From Strigamia acuminata (taxonomy: Eukaryota > Arthropoda > Chilopoda > Geophilomorpha > Linotaeniidae), in assembly GCA_949358305.1 (NCBI GenBank), contig OX442314.1, positions 46,260,581 to 46,324,580 on the forward strand: DNA of 64,000 bases. The letters run 5' to 3'. Shown here in pieces: positions 23,523 to 34,810 of this stretch. How positions within the stretch are numbered: the stretch's first letter is position 1; every line of letters begins with the position of its first letter. A program made the translations under genes and the position numbers. The notes beneath the pieces were generated by a model. That model made no database searches, was not told the origin of the DNA, and was given only the letters and a program-made list of their open reading frames with translations.

Positions 23523-23722
23523 CTAGCGCTTCCCACGACACATATCATTACGACATTCATATCCCGGAGAACATGCAGCACGACAACCAGCTTCAACACT
23601 TTAAAAAGCAATCAAACAAAGATGATTAAATGATGAAACCAGTCCCAAATTCAAGCTTACCAATAATTGTGAACGATGACGCTGATTAAAACCAAGAGAA
23701 ACACTAAACCAATCGTTTTCAT
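23523..23722 (-). CDS. Small secreted cysteine-rich peptide, left copy
   Basis: The coding exons are 23661-23722 (signal peptide) and 23523-23598 (mature part), with a 62-bp GT-AG intron; phases agree, giving 45 residues. A typical hydrophobic signal peptide of about 19-20 residues is followed by a basic mature part with cysteine spacing C-x3-C-x5-C-x4-C plus one cysteine near the cleavage site. A non-coding first exon (about 24579-24620) with a perfect GTAAGTAT donor and a TATATAAAG box at 24642-24650 lie upstream. Poly(A) signal at 23483-23488. No family was recognised; size and charge would fit a host-defence or toxin-like peptide, but that is inference. Confidence 0.75.
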
Positions 23723-24641
23723 TTTGATTTTTGATTCGAAGATCTTCTGCACAATACACATAAAAGACCGGATATTTACATATAATTCTTAGCTATTAAA
23801 ACATTGAAATCAAATCGCGTAAAAATTAATCTCTGCATACTTTACCGCCCTGTTTAAATGCCCGGGTTCGTAAAGGCGACGGGTTCGTAAAGGCGCTGGG
23901 ATTCAAATTGGCACCGAGGGGGTCAGCTCAAAAAACTATTACACGCCCTGGCGATTAAACGAGGCGGTATGGTACATTGAATTAGTATTGATAAAATTTT
24001 GATAAATCAAAATACGTAACCTCATTTTGAGTAGCCATGGATCAGTTTTTCTAAGTTCTCTTAATTTTCCACTTTTTTTTTAAAATTTGATCTAATGCAC
24101 TGAAGCCAGCTTTACAGTTATGATGGAGTTTTTAAGGGGCAGAAAATTTAAATGTAGATAAATTAATTAAATAAGTAACCAATGACTAGAAATTTCACCT
24201 AAGATGAAGTTGATTATCACATAAACAAAGTCAAAAAGTTTTAGCAAAAAATTAATACAAAACAAATTTCATATTTGAGAAAGTGGTTGTTTCTAAACAG
24301 GGATAGCATTATGCCTGTCTTCTAGTTATAGTGTTTATAAATCAAACTGATTATTTTTCAACAAAAAAAGTTTTGAAAAATATGAAATAAGATATAATTA
24401 TTTGAACTTCAATTTGTTTTTAAAAAATAATTATTTCGCTTGGTTGCATTTTCAAATTATGGGTGAGACAAAAGCAGTGAGAAGGGCCCTCTTGTAATGA
24501 AACAAGTAACTAAAACTAAACTTTTTAACATAGAAAATAATTTTACTGAATAAAAGTATTTAGAAAAACTATACTTACTTCTCTGTGTGGTGGTAGTGAG
24601 GAATACTAGTTCTTCTCTGATATTTTGAGAAAAACTGTCCG

Positions 24642-24650
24642 CTTTATATA
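24642..24650 (-). promoter_or_regulatory. TATA box of left peptide gene
   Basis: TATATAAAG on the minus strand, about 20-30 bp before the inferred first exon. The same box and flanks are kept in the two other module copies (27371-27379, 54823-54831). Confidence 0.7.
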
Positions 24651-25945
24651 TCTTTTTCGCTGTTTATTTTGTCGAGTAAAAGAATCATTAAAATAAAAAT
24701 AAGTATAAAAATTAAGCTGTGTAATCAATTAATTAAGCTATATTCAACTTCCCAATTATCTATGATTATTCGAGTGAATTGTTTGTTTTATATAAAAAAT
24801 ATTATTACTCTTATTTAAATTTTAATAATTATTATAAAGATTTTATAATGATTATATTTATAAAACTCAATTTTAATGTTAAAAGAGTGAATTTTGGTGT
24901 TTTGTTGAAGTATTATATCATATTATAAACTGAAGTAATAAAAAATATTATTATTATTATTAAAATACCCCAAAAATCTAACTACTTACATAATTTATCC
25001 GAATAATGATTACATTTATAAAATTCAATTTTAATGTTACAAGACTAGATTTTCACATTTTGTAATATTTCAAAGGAATAAAAAAAATGTTACTTCTAAT
25101 TAGAATATTCAGAGTAGAATCATTTTATAGATTTTTTTTGAAAATGTTTTTTTGGCTTGAGGGAATGGTGAGAAAAAGATTGGATTGAATTCTAAAGTAG
25201 TGAATAAACAAAGGAATTTTATAATTTTTTTTTTAATTTTTGAATCTATTATTTTTTTTATAGTTTGTTATAATTTTAAATCAAAATACAAGAAATTCCA
25301 GCAAAAAAAAAAAATAACTTTGGAAGTCAAAGTTGGTATTTGGGCACTGAATCAAAAACCAAACATTGTTAACATTGCTAAAATATTTGAATTTGTAATC
25401 GGCCCTACAAAACTGTGTATTTTGGTTTTTGATATTGTAAAGAAAAAGTTCTTTTTTAAAACGTTTTTTGGCACAGTCACAGTCATCACGAAAAAAATCT
25501 GTGGTAATAGCGCTCTCTGGTGGCTATTTGAAGCACCAATGTAAAAGGCTTTTTCCAAAAACTTAGTTTTTAAAGGCTTTTATTTGACTTGACTTTTACG
25601 TTTGTGTGTGTGTTTCAACTTCCAGTTTGTGTAATGTCCAAAAAAAATGAATTAAACAAGTAAAATAAAAAAAAACTACGTTTTTGGAAAAAGGTAGTTT
25701 GACAGATCAAACTTTTTCTTTACAATATCAAAAACTAAAATACACAGGTTTGTAGGGCCGATAAAAACCTCCACAAACTCAAAACTGATTTTGGAATTTA
25801 CCGAAATCTTTTTATATAAAAACGCAGTTAAGAGTCCGAGCCGATGATTTAGCATCCATTATAGGTTTAGTCGCGTACAGGTGGCTATAGTAACAGGTGG
25901 CGCCAGCAACGCCAGAAGTTAAAACAAACACATAAACGCACAAAA

Positions 25946-26384
25946 GGGTCGTCCATAAATTACGTAATGCTAATTTTTTGATTTTTAGACGCCCTCCCCC
26001 CCCCCTGTAACATGGTCGTAACAAATTCACAAACCCCCCCCTAGAATATTACGTAACAAAACATACCACCCCCCCCCCCCCAAAAAAAAATTTTGATACA
26101 AGCTTATAATACAAAATTTTACAGAAAATTTAAAATTTTTTTACAAAAATTTCCACAAAAATCAAAAAACTTTTGAAAAATGTAAAAAAAATTTGAAAAA
26201 TTTAAAATTGTTTACAAAAATTAAAAATTCACAATAATAATAAATTGAAACAATAAAAGTAAAATTTTCACTTTTTGTTCCGTAACATTTTTAAGAATTC
26301 CCCCCCTCCCTGTTGTAACAACTCGTAACAAAATTTGAAACCCCCTCCCCCCCTCCAGGCGTTACGTAATTTATGGACGGCCCC
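25946..26384. mobile_element. MITE with ~25-bp terminal inverted repeats in the spacer
   Basis: The ends GGGTCGTCCATAAATTACGT and GGGGCCGTCCATAAATTACG (reverse complement) form near-perfect terminal inverted repeats around 439 bp of C-tract and AT-rich sequence without coding capacity. The third module copy (53880-53915) has an empty site here. Similar GTCCATAAATTACGT termini are widespread in arthropod MITEs; the superfamily was not assigned. Confidence 0.7.
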
Positions 26385-27016
26385 AAACATTCATTCACGT
26401 CAAGTTAAATAAAAGGCTTTAAAAACAGAAAAATGGCAAATTTCTGTTTGTTTATTTTTCATTACAATTTTATTTTCATTTATCTGCTTTTAAAAATTCT
26501 TATCAAATATTTTAACAATGTTTGGTTCTTGATTTGGTGCCCAAATAGCAACTTTGACTTCCAAAGTTATTTTTTTCTTGGATTTTGATTTAAAATTATA
26601 ACAAACAATAAAAGAAATAATAGATTCAAAAATTAAGAAAAAAATAATTATAAAATTCTATTGTTTACTCACTACTTTAGAATTCAATCCAATCTCTTTC
26701 TCACCATACCCTGGTCATTTTTTACTTTCAAGTCAGAAAAACATTTTCCAAATAAAATCTATGAAAATGATTCTACTCTGACTATTCTAATTAGAAGTAA
26801 TTTTTTTTTATTACTTTGAAATATTACAAAATGTGAAAATTAAATTTGAATTGAAATTGAATTTTATAAATGTAATCATTATTTGGATAAATTATTTAGG
26901 TATGTATGTTATATTTTTGGGGTATCCTTTCTTGTAGGTCTTGGCTTGTGAAAAGCACCCTGCCTAATAGATGAAAATAAACAATTTATTTATTTATTAC
27001 TATAGTATAAAATTCT

Positions 27017-27018
<2 letters not shown>

Positions 27019-27074
<56 letters not shown>

Positions 27075-27075
27075 T
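27019..27075. repeat. (TAA)n microsatellite
   Basis: About 19 uninterrupted taa repeats, in the right arm only. The corresponding place in the left arm has a short att tract (24950-24960), so it is a post-duplication expansion. Confidence 0.9.
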
Positions 27076-27370
27076 TTTTTATTGCTTGAGTTCATAATAT
27101 TATAAAATACTTTTACAAAACACCAAAATTCACTCTTGTAACATTAAAATTGAGTTTTATAAATATAATCATTATAAAATCTTTATAATAATTATTATAA
27201 TTCTAAATGCGAGTAATAATATTTTTTATATAAAACAAACAATTCACTCGAATAATCATAGATAATTGGGAAGTTGAATATAGCTTAATTAATTGATTAC
27301 ACAGCTTAATTTTTATACTTATTTTTATTTTAATGATTCTTTTACTCGACAAAATAAACAGCGAAAAAGA

Positions 27371-27442
27371 TATATAAAGCGGACAGTTTTTCTCAAAATA
27401 TCAGAGAAGAACTAGTATTCCTCACTACCACCACACAGAGAA
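27371..27442 (+). promoter_or_regulatory. TATA box and non-coding first exon of right peptide gene
   Basis: TATATAAAG at 27371-27379. An inferred exon from about 27400 ends at 27442 with a perfect donor (GTAAGTAT). The matching acceptor (tgtattgtgcag) ends at 28274, giving an intron of about 830 bp in the 5' untranslated region. Confidence 0.65.
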
Positions 27443-28298
27443 GTAAGTATAGTTTTTCTAAATACTTTTATTCAGTAAAATTATTTTCTATGTTAAAAAG
27501 TTTAGTTTTAGTTACTTGTTTCATTACAAGAGGGCCCTTCTCACTGCTTTTGTCTCACCCATAATTTGAAAATGCAACCAAGCGAAATAATTATTTTTTA
27601 AAAACAAATTGAAGTTCAAATAATTATATCTTATTTCATATTTTTCAAAACTTTTTTTGTTGAAAAATAATCAGTTTGATTTATAAACACTATAACTAGA
27701 AGACAGGCATAATGCTATCCCTGTTTAGAAACAACCACTTTCTCAAATATGAAATTTGTTTTGTATTAATTTTTTGCTAAAACTTTTTGACTTTGTTTAT
27801 GTGATAATCAACTTCATCTTAGGTGAAATTTCTAGTCATTGGTTACTTATTTAATTAATTTATCTACATTTAAATTTTCTGCCCCTTAAAAACTCCATCA
27901 TAACTGTAAAGCTGGCTTCAGTGCATTAGATCAAATTTTAAAAAAAAAGTGGAAAATTAAGAGAACTTAGAAAAACTGATCCATGGCTACTCAAAATGAG
28001 GTTACGTATTTTGATTTATCAAAATTTTATCAATACTAATTCAATGTACCATACCGCCTCGTTTAATCGCCAGGGCGTGTAATAGTTTTTTGAGCTGACC
28101 CCCTCGGTGCCAATTTGAATCCCAGCGCCTTTACGAACCCGTCGCCTTTACGAACCCGGGCATTTAAACAGGGCGGTAAAGTATGCAGAGATTAATTTTT
28201 ACGCGATTTGATTTCAATGTTTTAATAGCTAAGAATTATATGTAAATATCCGGTCTTTTATGTGTATTGTGCAGAAGATCTTCGAATCAAAAATCAAA

Positions 28299-31200
28299 AT
28301 GAAAACGATTGGTTTAGTGTTTCTCTTGGTTTTAATCAGCGTCATCGTTCACAATTATTGGTAAGCTTGAATTTGGGACTGGTTTCTGTTGTGTATTTAT
28401 GCTTGATGGTTGTAGATAATGTTGCTGGTCAAGAAGTACAACATGTCGGCCATTATAAAGTTAACAGAGTGTTTATTCAAGTTTTGACAAATAGGTGGCG
28501 CTGCTCTTAAAAGCGCCGAGACATTGCGATTGGTCAAGATTGACCTATGGAGTTGGACACTCCAACATCCCCTTTAATTGGGAGAAACTCCAATTACAAA
28601 CAGGAAAGAATTTGAACTACAAATACATGTATAAAAAGTTAATAAAAACATAATCGAATATTAAACGAATACAAAATGAAATTGATTATTTGAAAAACAC
28701 ACACACACAAATATTATTCTGATGGAAAACCAAAAAAGTCCATTTGCTTCTTCTTTCGAACCGGTCGAGGGCTGCGCACTGTTGGGATTGGGGCACTCGA
28801 GCCAGCAATTGCAGGCGGCGATGGCGCACGAACGGGCGATGGCGATGCGTGTGTCGGAGCAACATTCTGTGGTGCAACAGCAGGTGGAATGGTGCGTGGC
28901 GGATCGGGCACAGGCACAGGAGGTGCAGTCGGTTGGGAAGTGAGCGAAAAAGGGAGAAGGGAACTTGTACAATCTTTCCCCCCATTTTGTGGCAACAAAC
29001 TCGGATCTGCACGGCGTCGCAACTGGTCAATGTGCCGATTCCATGTAACATCGAGAGCGACTTCGACATCGTAAGTAGACGAGGAAGTTTTCTTTTTAAC
29101 GATACCGGGTATCCACTTGGGAGTACCCCGATAATCCCGCGCGAACACGAGGTCCCCAACTTCAAAACGGCGCGGAATGTCAATTTGGTCGACATCTGGC
29201 AGGAGTCGTGGATTCAATAAATGTAAGCGCGTCCGCATCTCACGCTGAAAGAAGGCGACAGCTGGTGAAACTTTCGTCGTAGCGTGTGGCGTCGAGCGAT
29301 ACGATGCGATGAAACGAGATACGGCGTCCGACAAGGAAAAATTCAATGTTAAAAATTTGTCAAGTTGAGTTTTAAAAGTCTTCACAAAACCCTCAACCGC
29401 GCCATTTGTAGCTGGATGGTATGGCGGTGAGAGAGTGTGACGGATTCCATTTATCGCCAAGAACTGGCGAAATTCCTGCGAGGTGAACTGTGGCCCGTTG
29501 TCGGTATGGAAATGCAGTGGCAAACCGTGATTTTCGAGCCAAGACTTGATTACTTCAATGGTGGCGGCAGCAGTGGTAGTTGTCATCTTGCGAACTTCGC
29601 ACCACTTGGTTTTTGCGTCAACCGCCAGCAGGAACATCGCGTTGTGAAATGGACCGGCAAAATCAAGATGTACCCGTCCCCACACCTGGTCTGGAACTGG
29701 CCAACTGACGGTGTTTGATTTTGGCGGATCGGGCAAGCTTCGCTGGCATACATCGCAATTCTTAACTGTGCGCTCGATGTCAGCGTCGATTCCAGGCCAC
29801 CAAACCGTGGCTCGCGCCAACGATTTGGTACGGACAATGCCGTAATGACCCGCATGGAGCTCGACCAACACCGAACGACGAACAGTTTTTGGAATCACCA
29901 ACCTGTCGGAGAGAAATAAATATTCATCAAAGGTTGAGAATGAGTCTCGTTGTTTATAAAATTCAGCAACATCCAACGTCCGTGATTCCCATCCGGTGCG
30001 AACATGTCGCAAAACAGCTTGCAATACTTCATCAGCTGCATATGCAGCTTTGAGAGAAGTAGCAGTCATGGGAAAATCTGAAATGAGAGTTGAATAAATT
30101 TTGTTAATGCCGACTTCTAAATCTTCTTTGCTGTCCACACTCGGTTGTGGATTACGAGACAAGCCATCGGCAATGGCGTTGTCCACAGCGGGCACGTGTT
30201 CAATAATAAAATCGTATGCGGACAGAAATACTGCCCAACGATGCAGTCGAGCAGCCACGATCTGATTACATCCTTTTTTCTCTCCAAATATAGAAACAAG
30301 GGGTTTGTGGTCTGTACGCAGGAAGAAACGACGCCCAAACAGGTAGTGATGGAATTTCCTGATGCCATAAATAATGGCGAATCCCTCACGCTCTATCTGT
30401 GCGTAATTCTTCTGCGCGGCCGACAAGAGAGAACTCGCAAAAGCAATGGGCTTGTGATTACCATCGGAATCAAGATGAGAAAGGAATGCTCCCACACCTA
30501 CCGGGGAAGCATCAACCGTCAAAAATAATTTTTTAGACTGGTCAAAGTGGGCTAGCGCCGACTCAGTGGACACAGCAACCTTAACCTTTTTCCATGTGGA
30601 CTCGTGCTCCTCTGTCCACTTCCACTCGACATCGTCACGAGTTAAACGATATAACGGTTCGAGCAGAGTAGACAAATTTGCGACAAAGCGACCGTAGTAA
30701 TTGATGAGACCAAGGAACGATTTCAAAGAGGTTACATCACTGGGGCGCCTTGCATCTCTAAGTGGAGCGAGTTTTGAATCTATCGGAGAAATACCGAGTT
30801 TGGAAATATTTAAACCTAAAAACTGAATCGATTGTTGTAAAAAGTGACACTTCCGGGCGATTCAACGTGAGACCGGCTCCACCGAACGTCGTCAAGAGCA
30901 CGTCCAAATTTTGCAGGTGAACCGCGTTGGTCACACCTGTCACGGCGGAGTCATCTATGAATGGTTGCGTACTATTCACCTTGGCTGTCAACTGGTCCAT
31001 CGTTTGCTGGAATAGAGCGGGAGCGGACGAAATACCATAAAAGAGCCTATTTACCCTGAAAAGGCCCAAATGAGTGTTAATCGTGCAGGACATTTTACTC
31101 TCCTCATCTAATTCCAATTGATTGAAAGCTGAATTCATATCTAATACTGAATAAGTTTCCCCTCCCGACAATTTGGCGGTCACATCTGCAAATAAAGGCA

Positions 31201-33299
31201 AAGGATATGAGTTGGGAAAAATAGCTTTGTTAATTGTCCGGTTATAGCAACCAGCCAATTTGATGGTGCCATCAGACTTTTTAACATGCATCACGGGCGT
31301 TGCCCAACGTGATGATGCAACTGGGGAAATAATACCGAGCGCTTGCAAACGCGCTAATTCAGCCTCGACCAATGGCTTAATTGCTATGGGGACTGGATAA
31401 GCTTTTAGAAAAATCGGCTGGATCGTTGGATCAACGTCGATGTGAACCGTGGACTTGTTAAAGCAACCAATTTCATCGCGGAAAGTGTGCTCGTGCTTCA
31501 GCAACAACGTTTCCAAAGCTTTGGCTGAAGTGGAATCGAGAACCTCGGGCTGAGTTGCAATGGGATCGACCTTGTAGATTTTTGCGCCGACCGCTTCAGC
31601 AGTTTTCGAAAGGAGCCCGAACATGCATAACCAACCTCTGCCCAACAGCGGAACTGGACCATCCCGTGCGACACCGAGTGGCAATTGAAAATTACGATTT
31701 TTGAACCTGACTGGAACTTCAATAACTCCCTCCATCTGTATTTGGTCGCCTGTGTACGTGTACATGTTGCACGGGATGGTCTGCAATGGAAAATGAGAGA
31801 AATGTTTTAGATATAAATCAAGAGCAATAATTGAAGCACCTGCCCCCGTGTCCATCTCCATATCGAGATTGACACCATCGATACAAATGGTAATCATGAC
31901 AGGTTTCACACGTGGCAAATGCACGGAATTGACTGCAGTTGCAGGACCAGTGTGAACTCGATAGAAATCCATGTCCTCGTTAAAACGAACAACGTGAGTG
32001 GAATCCGATGCTGGAACACGAGAACGACACACCGGACGAATATGTCCAGTTTTACCACAGCCGTGGCACTTGGCGTCCCGAAAACGACACGCATCGCGAG
32101 AATGGTTTGATTTACCACAGGCCGAGCATCCCGACGCATTTCCTTTACTGGATGGTTGGTGTGGAACAGGAAAAGCGGCATTTTTCTTCACGAAACGCTT
32201 CCCGCCTCGCTTGTTCGGCTCGTATCGCGGTTTTGACTCGTGGAGTTTGTGCACAGGAGTGGCAGCGATATTTTGGGCAGCAATAGTCGAAAATTCCTTC
32301 GATGACACCTCAGCGGAAGCCGCAAAAGCAACGGCGTCGTCAAAAGTTAAGTCAGTTTTCAGGGTTAAGGCGTGTTGGACTTGCTCATTTTGCAGGCCAC
32401 ACAAAAATCGATTCCGCAGCTCATCTGCTTTATTTTCTTTAAAGTCGCAATTTTGGGCAAGGTCTTGGAGAGCCAACGAGTATTCGGTGACAGTCTCATC
32501 TGCCTGGCGATCGCGCCGATGAAATCGACGTATTTCGGCCAAAACGAGCGGCTTCGGGCGCGCGTTCTTCTGCATGAGCGCTACTAATTCGGCATATTTT
32601 AGCTCAGCCGGCTTCTTGGGTGCTGTAAGCGACACCAATAGCTTCAACGTCGGCATGCCCACGTACGCGAGCAGCGTGTGAACCTGCTCCAAATCGTCAA
32701 CAATCTTGTTGCAGGCGAAAATACTCGCCATACGCAAACAATAAAGTTCCCAATCATCACTGGAATCGTATTCGCGAAGTGTACCTTTCAACGTCGACAT
32801 CTTGATGGCAAGGAGACGGAATATGGCACGAGAAACACGAAAATTCGAAGCACAGAACGACTAGGCCTACTTCGGGGACGGCGTGGTCAGCGACGGTCAA
32901 AAACGGCGAAAAAGTTCATCAAAAGTCACAAAAAAGTCACAAAAAGTAGATACAATGCTGCATCTGGTCGTGGGTCGTCGATTGCGATCCCCCTCGTCGC
33001 CAATTGTTGTGTATTTATGCTTGATGGTTGTAGATAATGTTGCTGGTCAAGAAGTACAACATGTCGGCCATTATAAAGTTAACAGAGTGTTTATTCAAGT
33101 TTTGACAAATAGGTGGCGCTGCTCTTAAAAGCGCCGAGACATTGCGATTGGTCAAGATTGACCTATGGAGTTGGACACTCCAGTTTCATCATTTAATCAT
33201 CTTTGTTTGATTGCTTTTTAAAGTGTTGAAGCTGGTTGTCGTATTGCATGTTCTCCGGGATATGAATGTCGTAATGAAATGTGTCGTGGGAAGCTCTAG
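28299..33299 (+). CDS. Small secreted cysteine-rich peptide, right copy, with retroelement in its intron
   Basis: The coding exons are 28299-28360 and 33224-33299, giving 45 residues. The intron is 4863 bp because a Ty3/gypsy element with its 5-bp target duplication lies in it; without these it is 62 bp, as in the left copy. Exon 2 of the transcript starts at 28275. Signal peptide identical to the left copy. The mature part has the same C-x3-C-x5-C-x4-C frame and differs at a few residues, with Leu instead of Arg at the end. Poly(A) signal AATAAA at 33330-33335. Correct splicing across the insertion is possible, since both splice sites are intact, but must be tested. Confidence 0.7.
28714..30852 (-). 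pseudogene. gypsy pol, C-terminal part (RT end, RNase H, integrase)
   Basis: The frame continues the reverse transcriptase of the upstream frame after a 1-nt shift. From the first Met in frame (30726), residues: RNase H with LTVDASPVG (Asp72), IEREGFA and TDHKPL (about 138-143). Integrase zinc finger H291/H294/C324/C327; catalytic triad D355, D409, E445 with the canonical 35-residue spacing. It ends in a Pro-rich tail and the basic PVRKKKQ. Function depends on reading through or bypassing the shift near 30851-30855. Confidence 0.85.
30758..32800 (-). pseudogene. gypsy gag-protease-RT part, frameshifted in RT
   Basis: ATG at 32800. Gag occupies about 1-220, followed by two CX2CX4HX4C zinc knuckles (C225-C238, C245-C258), an aspartic protease with DTGAGAS (317-323), and RT with VLDMN (Asp554) and FIDD (614-617) in place of the usual YxDD. 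The frame is lost after about residue 650 by a single-nucleotide indel, and the following residues are out of frame. The D of the usual DYR motif is also not visible (LAGCYNRTIN). Because the LTRs are identical, the defect is either recent or was present in the copied RNA. Confidence 0.85.
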
Positions 33300-33394
33300 A
33301 AAGTGAATTAAGAATGGCTTGTGTAGAACAATAAATTAAAAATTTAAATTTTTGATTATTGACCGTTTGTTTTTTGTTTTTTGTTTTTTTAAAT

Positions 33395-34288
33395 TGTGGT
33401 GATCTCGATTTATTTCATAAATGTATTAAATAAAAATCACCACTTAAAAGATAATTGTGCTTTATTTTATTTCACAATGGTCTGGCGTGTTCCAAACTCA
33501 GTCATGTGATTGGGGGGTTAAAACTCCCCAAGCACATTTCACTCCAAATTGGCTGGGGCTAACAGCTAATTAACCGTTTTGGTGCAACAGATTTCTTTGT
33601 TGCACCAAACTGAGCTAATTGCACAGATTTACTGCGCAGATTTGAAGTGTGCCAAACTTAACTCACCAATTTTGGCACACTCTTGATTTTCACACTAAAC
33701 TAACAATATACTCGTCATTGCTCTGCAAAAACCAGCAAGTACTGACAGTGTTAGAGTTCGTGTGAATCAAGACCTCGTTTGCTTTGTGCCAATTGTGCAA
33801 AGCAAGCACCCGTTTGCGCTCGCGTGTACCAGCCGCGCATTACTGTCGAAAATAAGAGGAGTCACTCGCCGTGAACCATCGCCGTCGCAGGAGCCACCGT
33901 TGACGTGTCCGGAGTTCCCGCCACCGCCATCGTACGTGTGAGTAACGAGAAGGAGAAGCCGTCGCTGCCATCTCAACAACAAGCCGTTGTTGCACACGCC
34001 ATTTGCGTGTTGCGCGTAACCGTTGTTACGCGCCTTTGCTATTTATTTCCATTTCATTATTTCCGCGACATTGTCGCTTTTCCTTATTGTAAATCCCGTT
34101 TCATTATATTCATTGTAATTATCATAGATTAAAATATTGTTCATTTGATTTTAACCTTTTGTGTTTATTCAAAATTCCTTAAACAACACTTAGCCACACT
34201 TGAGAGTAAGTCCTATCAACGGCACTCACCTGCGAGTTAACTTAGTAATTTTAGTGATTTAAGTTAGTTAAATTCCCGGATCGCAGCA
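33395..34288 (+). mobile_element. LTR-like element, family TGTGGTGATC (right arm)
   Basis: Mirror copy of 22516-23423. Starts TGTGGTGATCTCG and ends CCCGGATCGCAGCA, 894 bp. The C-run seen in the left arm is much shorter here. About 66 bp beyond it still match the left arm, so the duplication boundary lies outside the element. Confidence 0.7.
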
Positions 34289-34499
34289 AGTTCACAGCGC
34301 TTAAAAATGTCTTTTTTTTTTAAATGTTCGGAATGACCTGTTCTGTGATACCACAAAGTCAACATTTTAATTTTTTTTGATAATCAATTTTTTTTTTATA
34401 TTGCCACTCCACAATATGGCAGTGGCGTTGCTAAGTGACAGGCAACGGTTTCTGTTTAAACAATTTTCATGAATATCCTGTTTTAATAAATATATTAGC

Positions 34500-34810
34500 T
34501 GCAATTATGATCACCCAAGACACAACAAGACTTAAGTCCCAACTAGACAAGTATCTTAAAGAGAATTTTAATCCAACAGTATATTAGATTGGATTAAGTT
34601 TTCATTACCAAAGAAAAATAAATTATTTGAATTACGGTAGGTATAAAATTATTAAGAGAGAACCAGCTCTTACTATCCTTGCGACTGGTTATGGTCTGAC
34701 CCACTGCAGTCTGGGGATTGACTACAATGGGAGAGACGCTTACTCATGTAAGAATGAGACAGGCACTCCAGATTGTTGGGTTTTGGCCTTTAATCGTTGT
34801 CTAGGGGTTG
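34500..34810 (+). repeat. Dispersed repeat, possible non-LTR element 3' end
   Basis: Blocks at about 34558-34660 and 34770-34810 match 57965-58060 and 58766-58808, where an LTR fragment has been inserted between them. A short frame ending at 34588 (RLKSQLDKYL) resembles the C-terminus of some LINE reverse transcriptases; this is weak. From 34811 to 35680 no gene was found; the reading frames in the CT-rich part are unsupported. Confidence 0.4.

Larger units (their letters stand above)
28387..33182 (-). mobile_element. Ty3/gypsy LTR retrotransposon (4796 bp)
   Basis: LTRs of 178 bp at 28387-28564 and 33005-33182 (TGTTGTG...CACTCCA) appear identical. The target duplication GTTTC lies at 28382-28386 and 33183-33187. 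On the minus strand, a primer site starting TGGCGACGAGG (tRNA-Ser 3'-end type) lies 2 nt inside the right LTR, and a purine tract AAAGGGGATG precedes the left LTR. Gag-pol is split into two frames; there is no envelope gene. Identical LTRs mean recent insertion. Confidence 0.95.
22451..34354. repeat. Large inverted repeat (arms ~3 kb)
   Basis: The outermost matching bases are gtggtatcac at 22451-22460 and gtgataccac at 34345-34354. The left arm runs to about 25385. The right arm runs from about 26510, interrupted by a 4.8-kb Ty3/gypsy insertion at 28387-33182. Each arm contains an LTR-like element and a full cysteine-rich peptide gene. The spacer of about 1.1 kb carries a MITE. Arms show a low level of substitutions and small indels. 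Confidence 0.9.

Noticed and set aside
24900-25544. 119-codon frame at 25185-25544
   Set aside because: AT-rich intergenic sequence partly overlapping the dispersed repeat; the mirror arm breaks the frame.
28744-29220. Plus-strand frame of 158 codons
   Set aside because: Antisense shadow of the gypsy pol tail.
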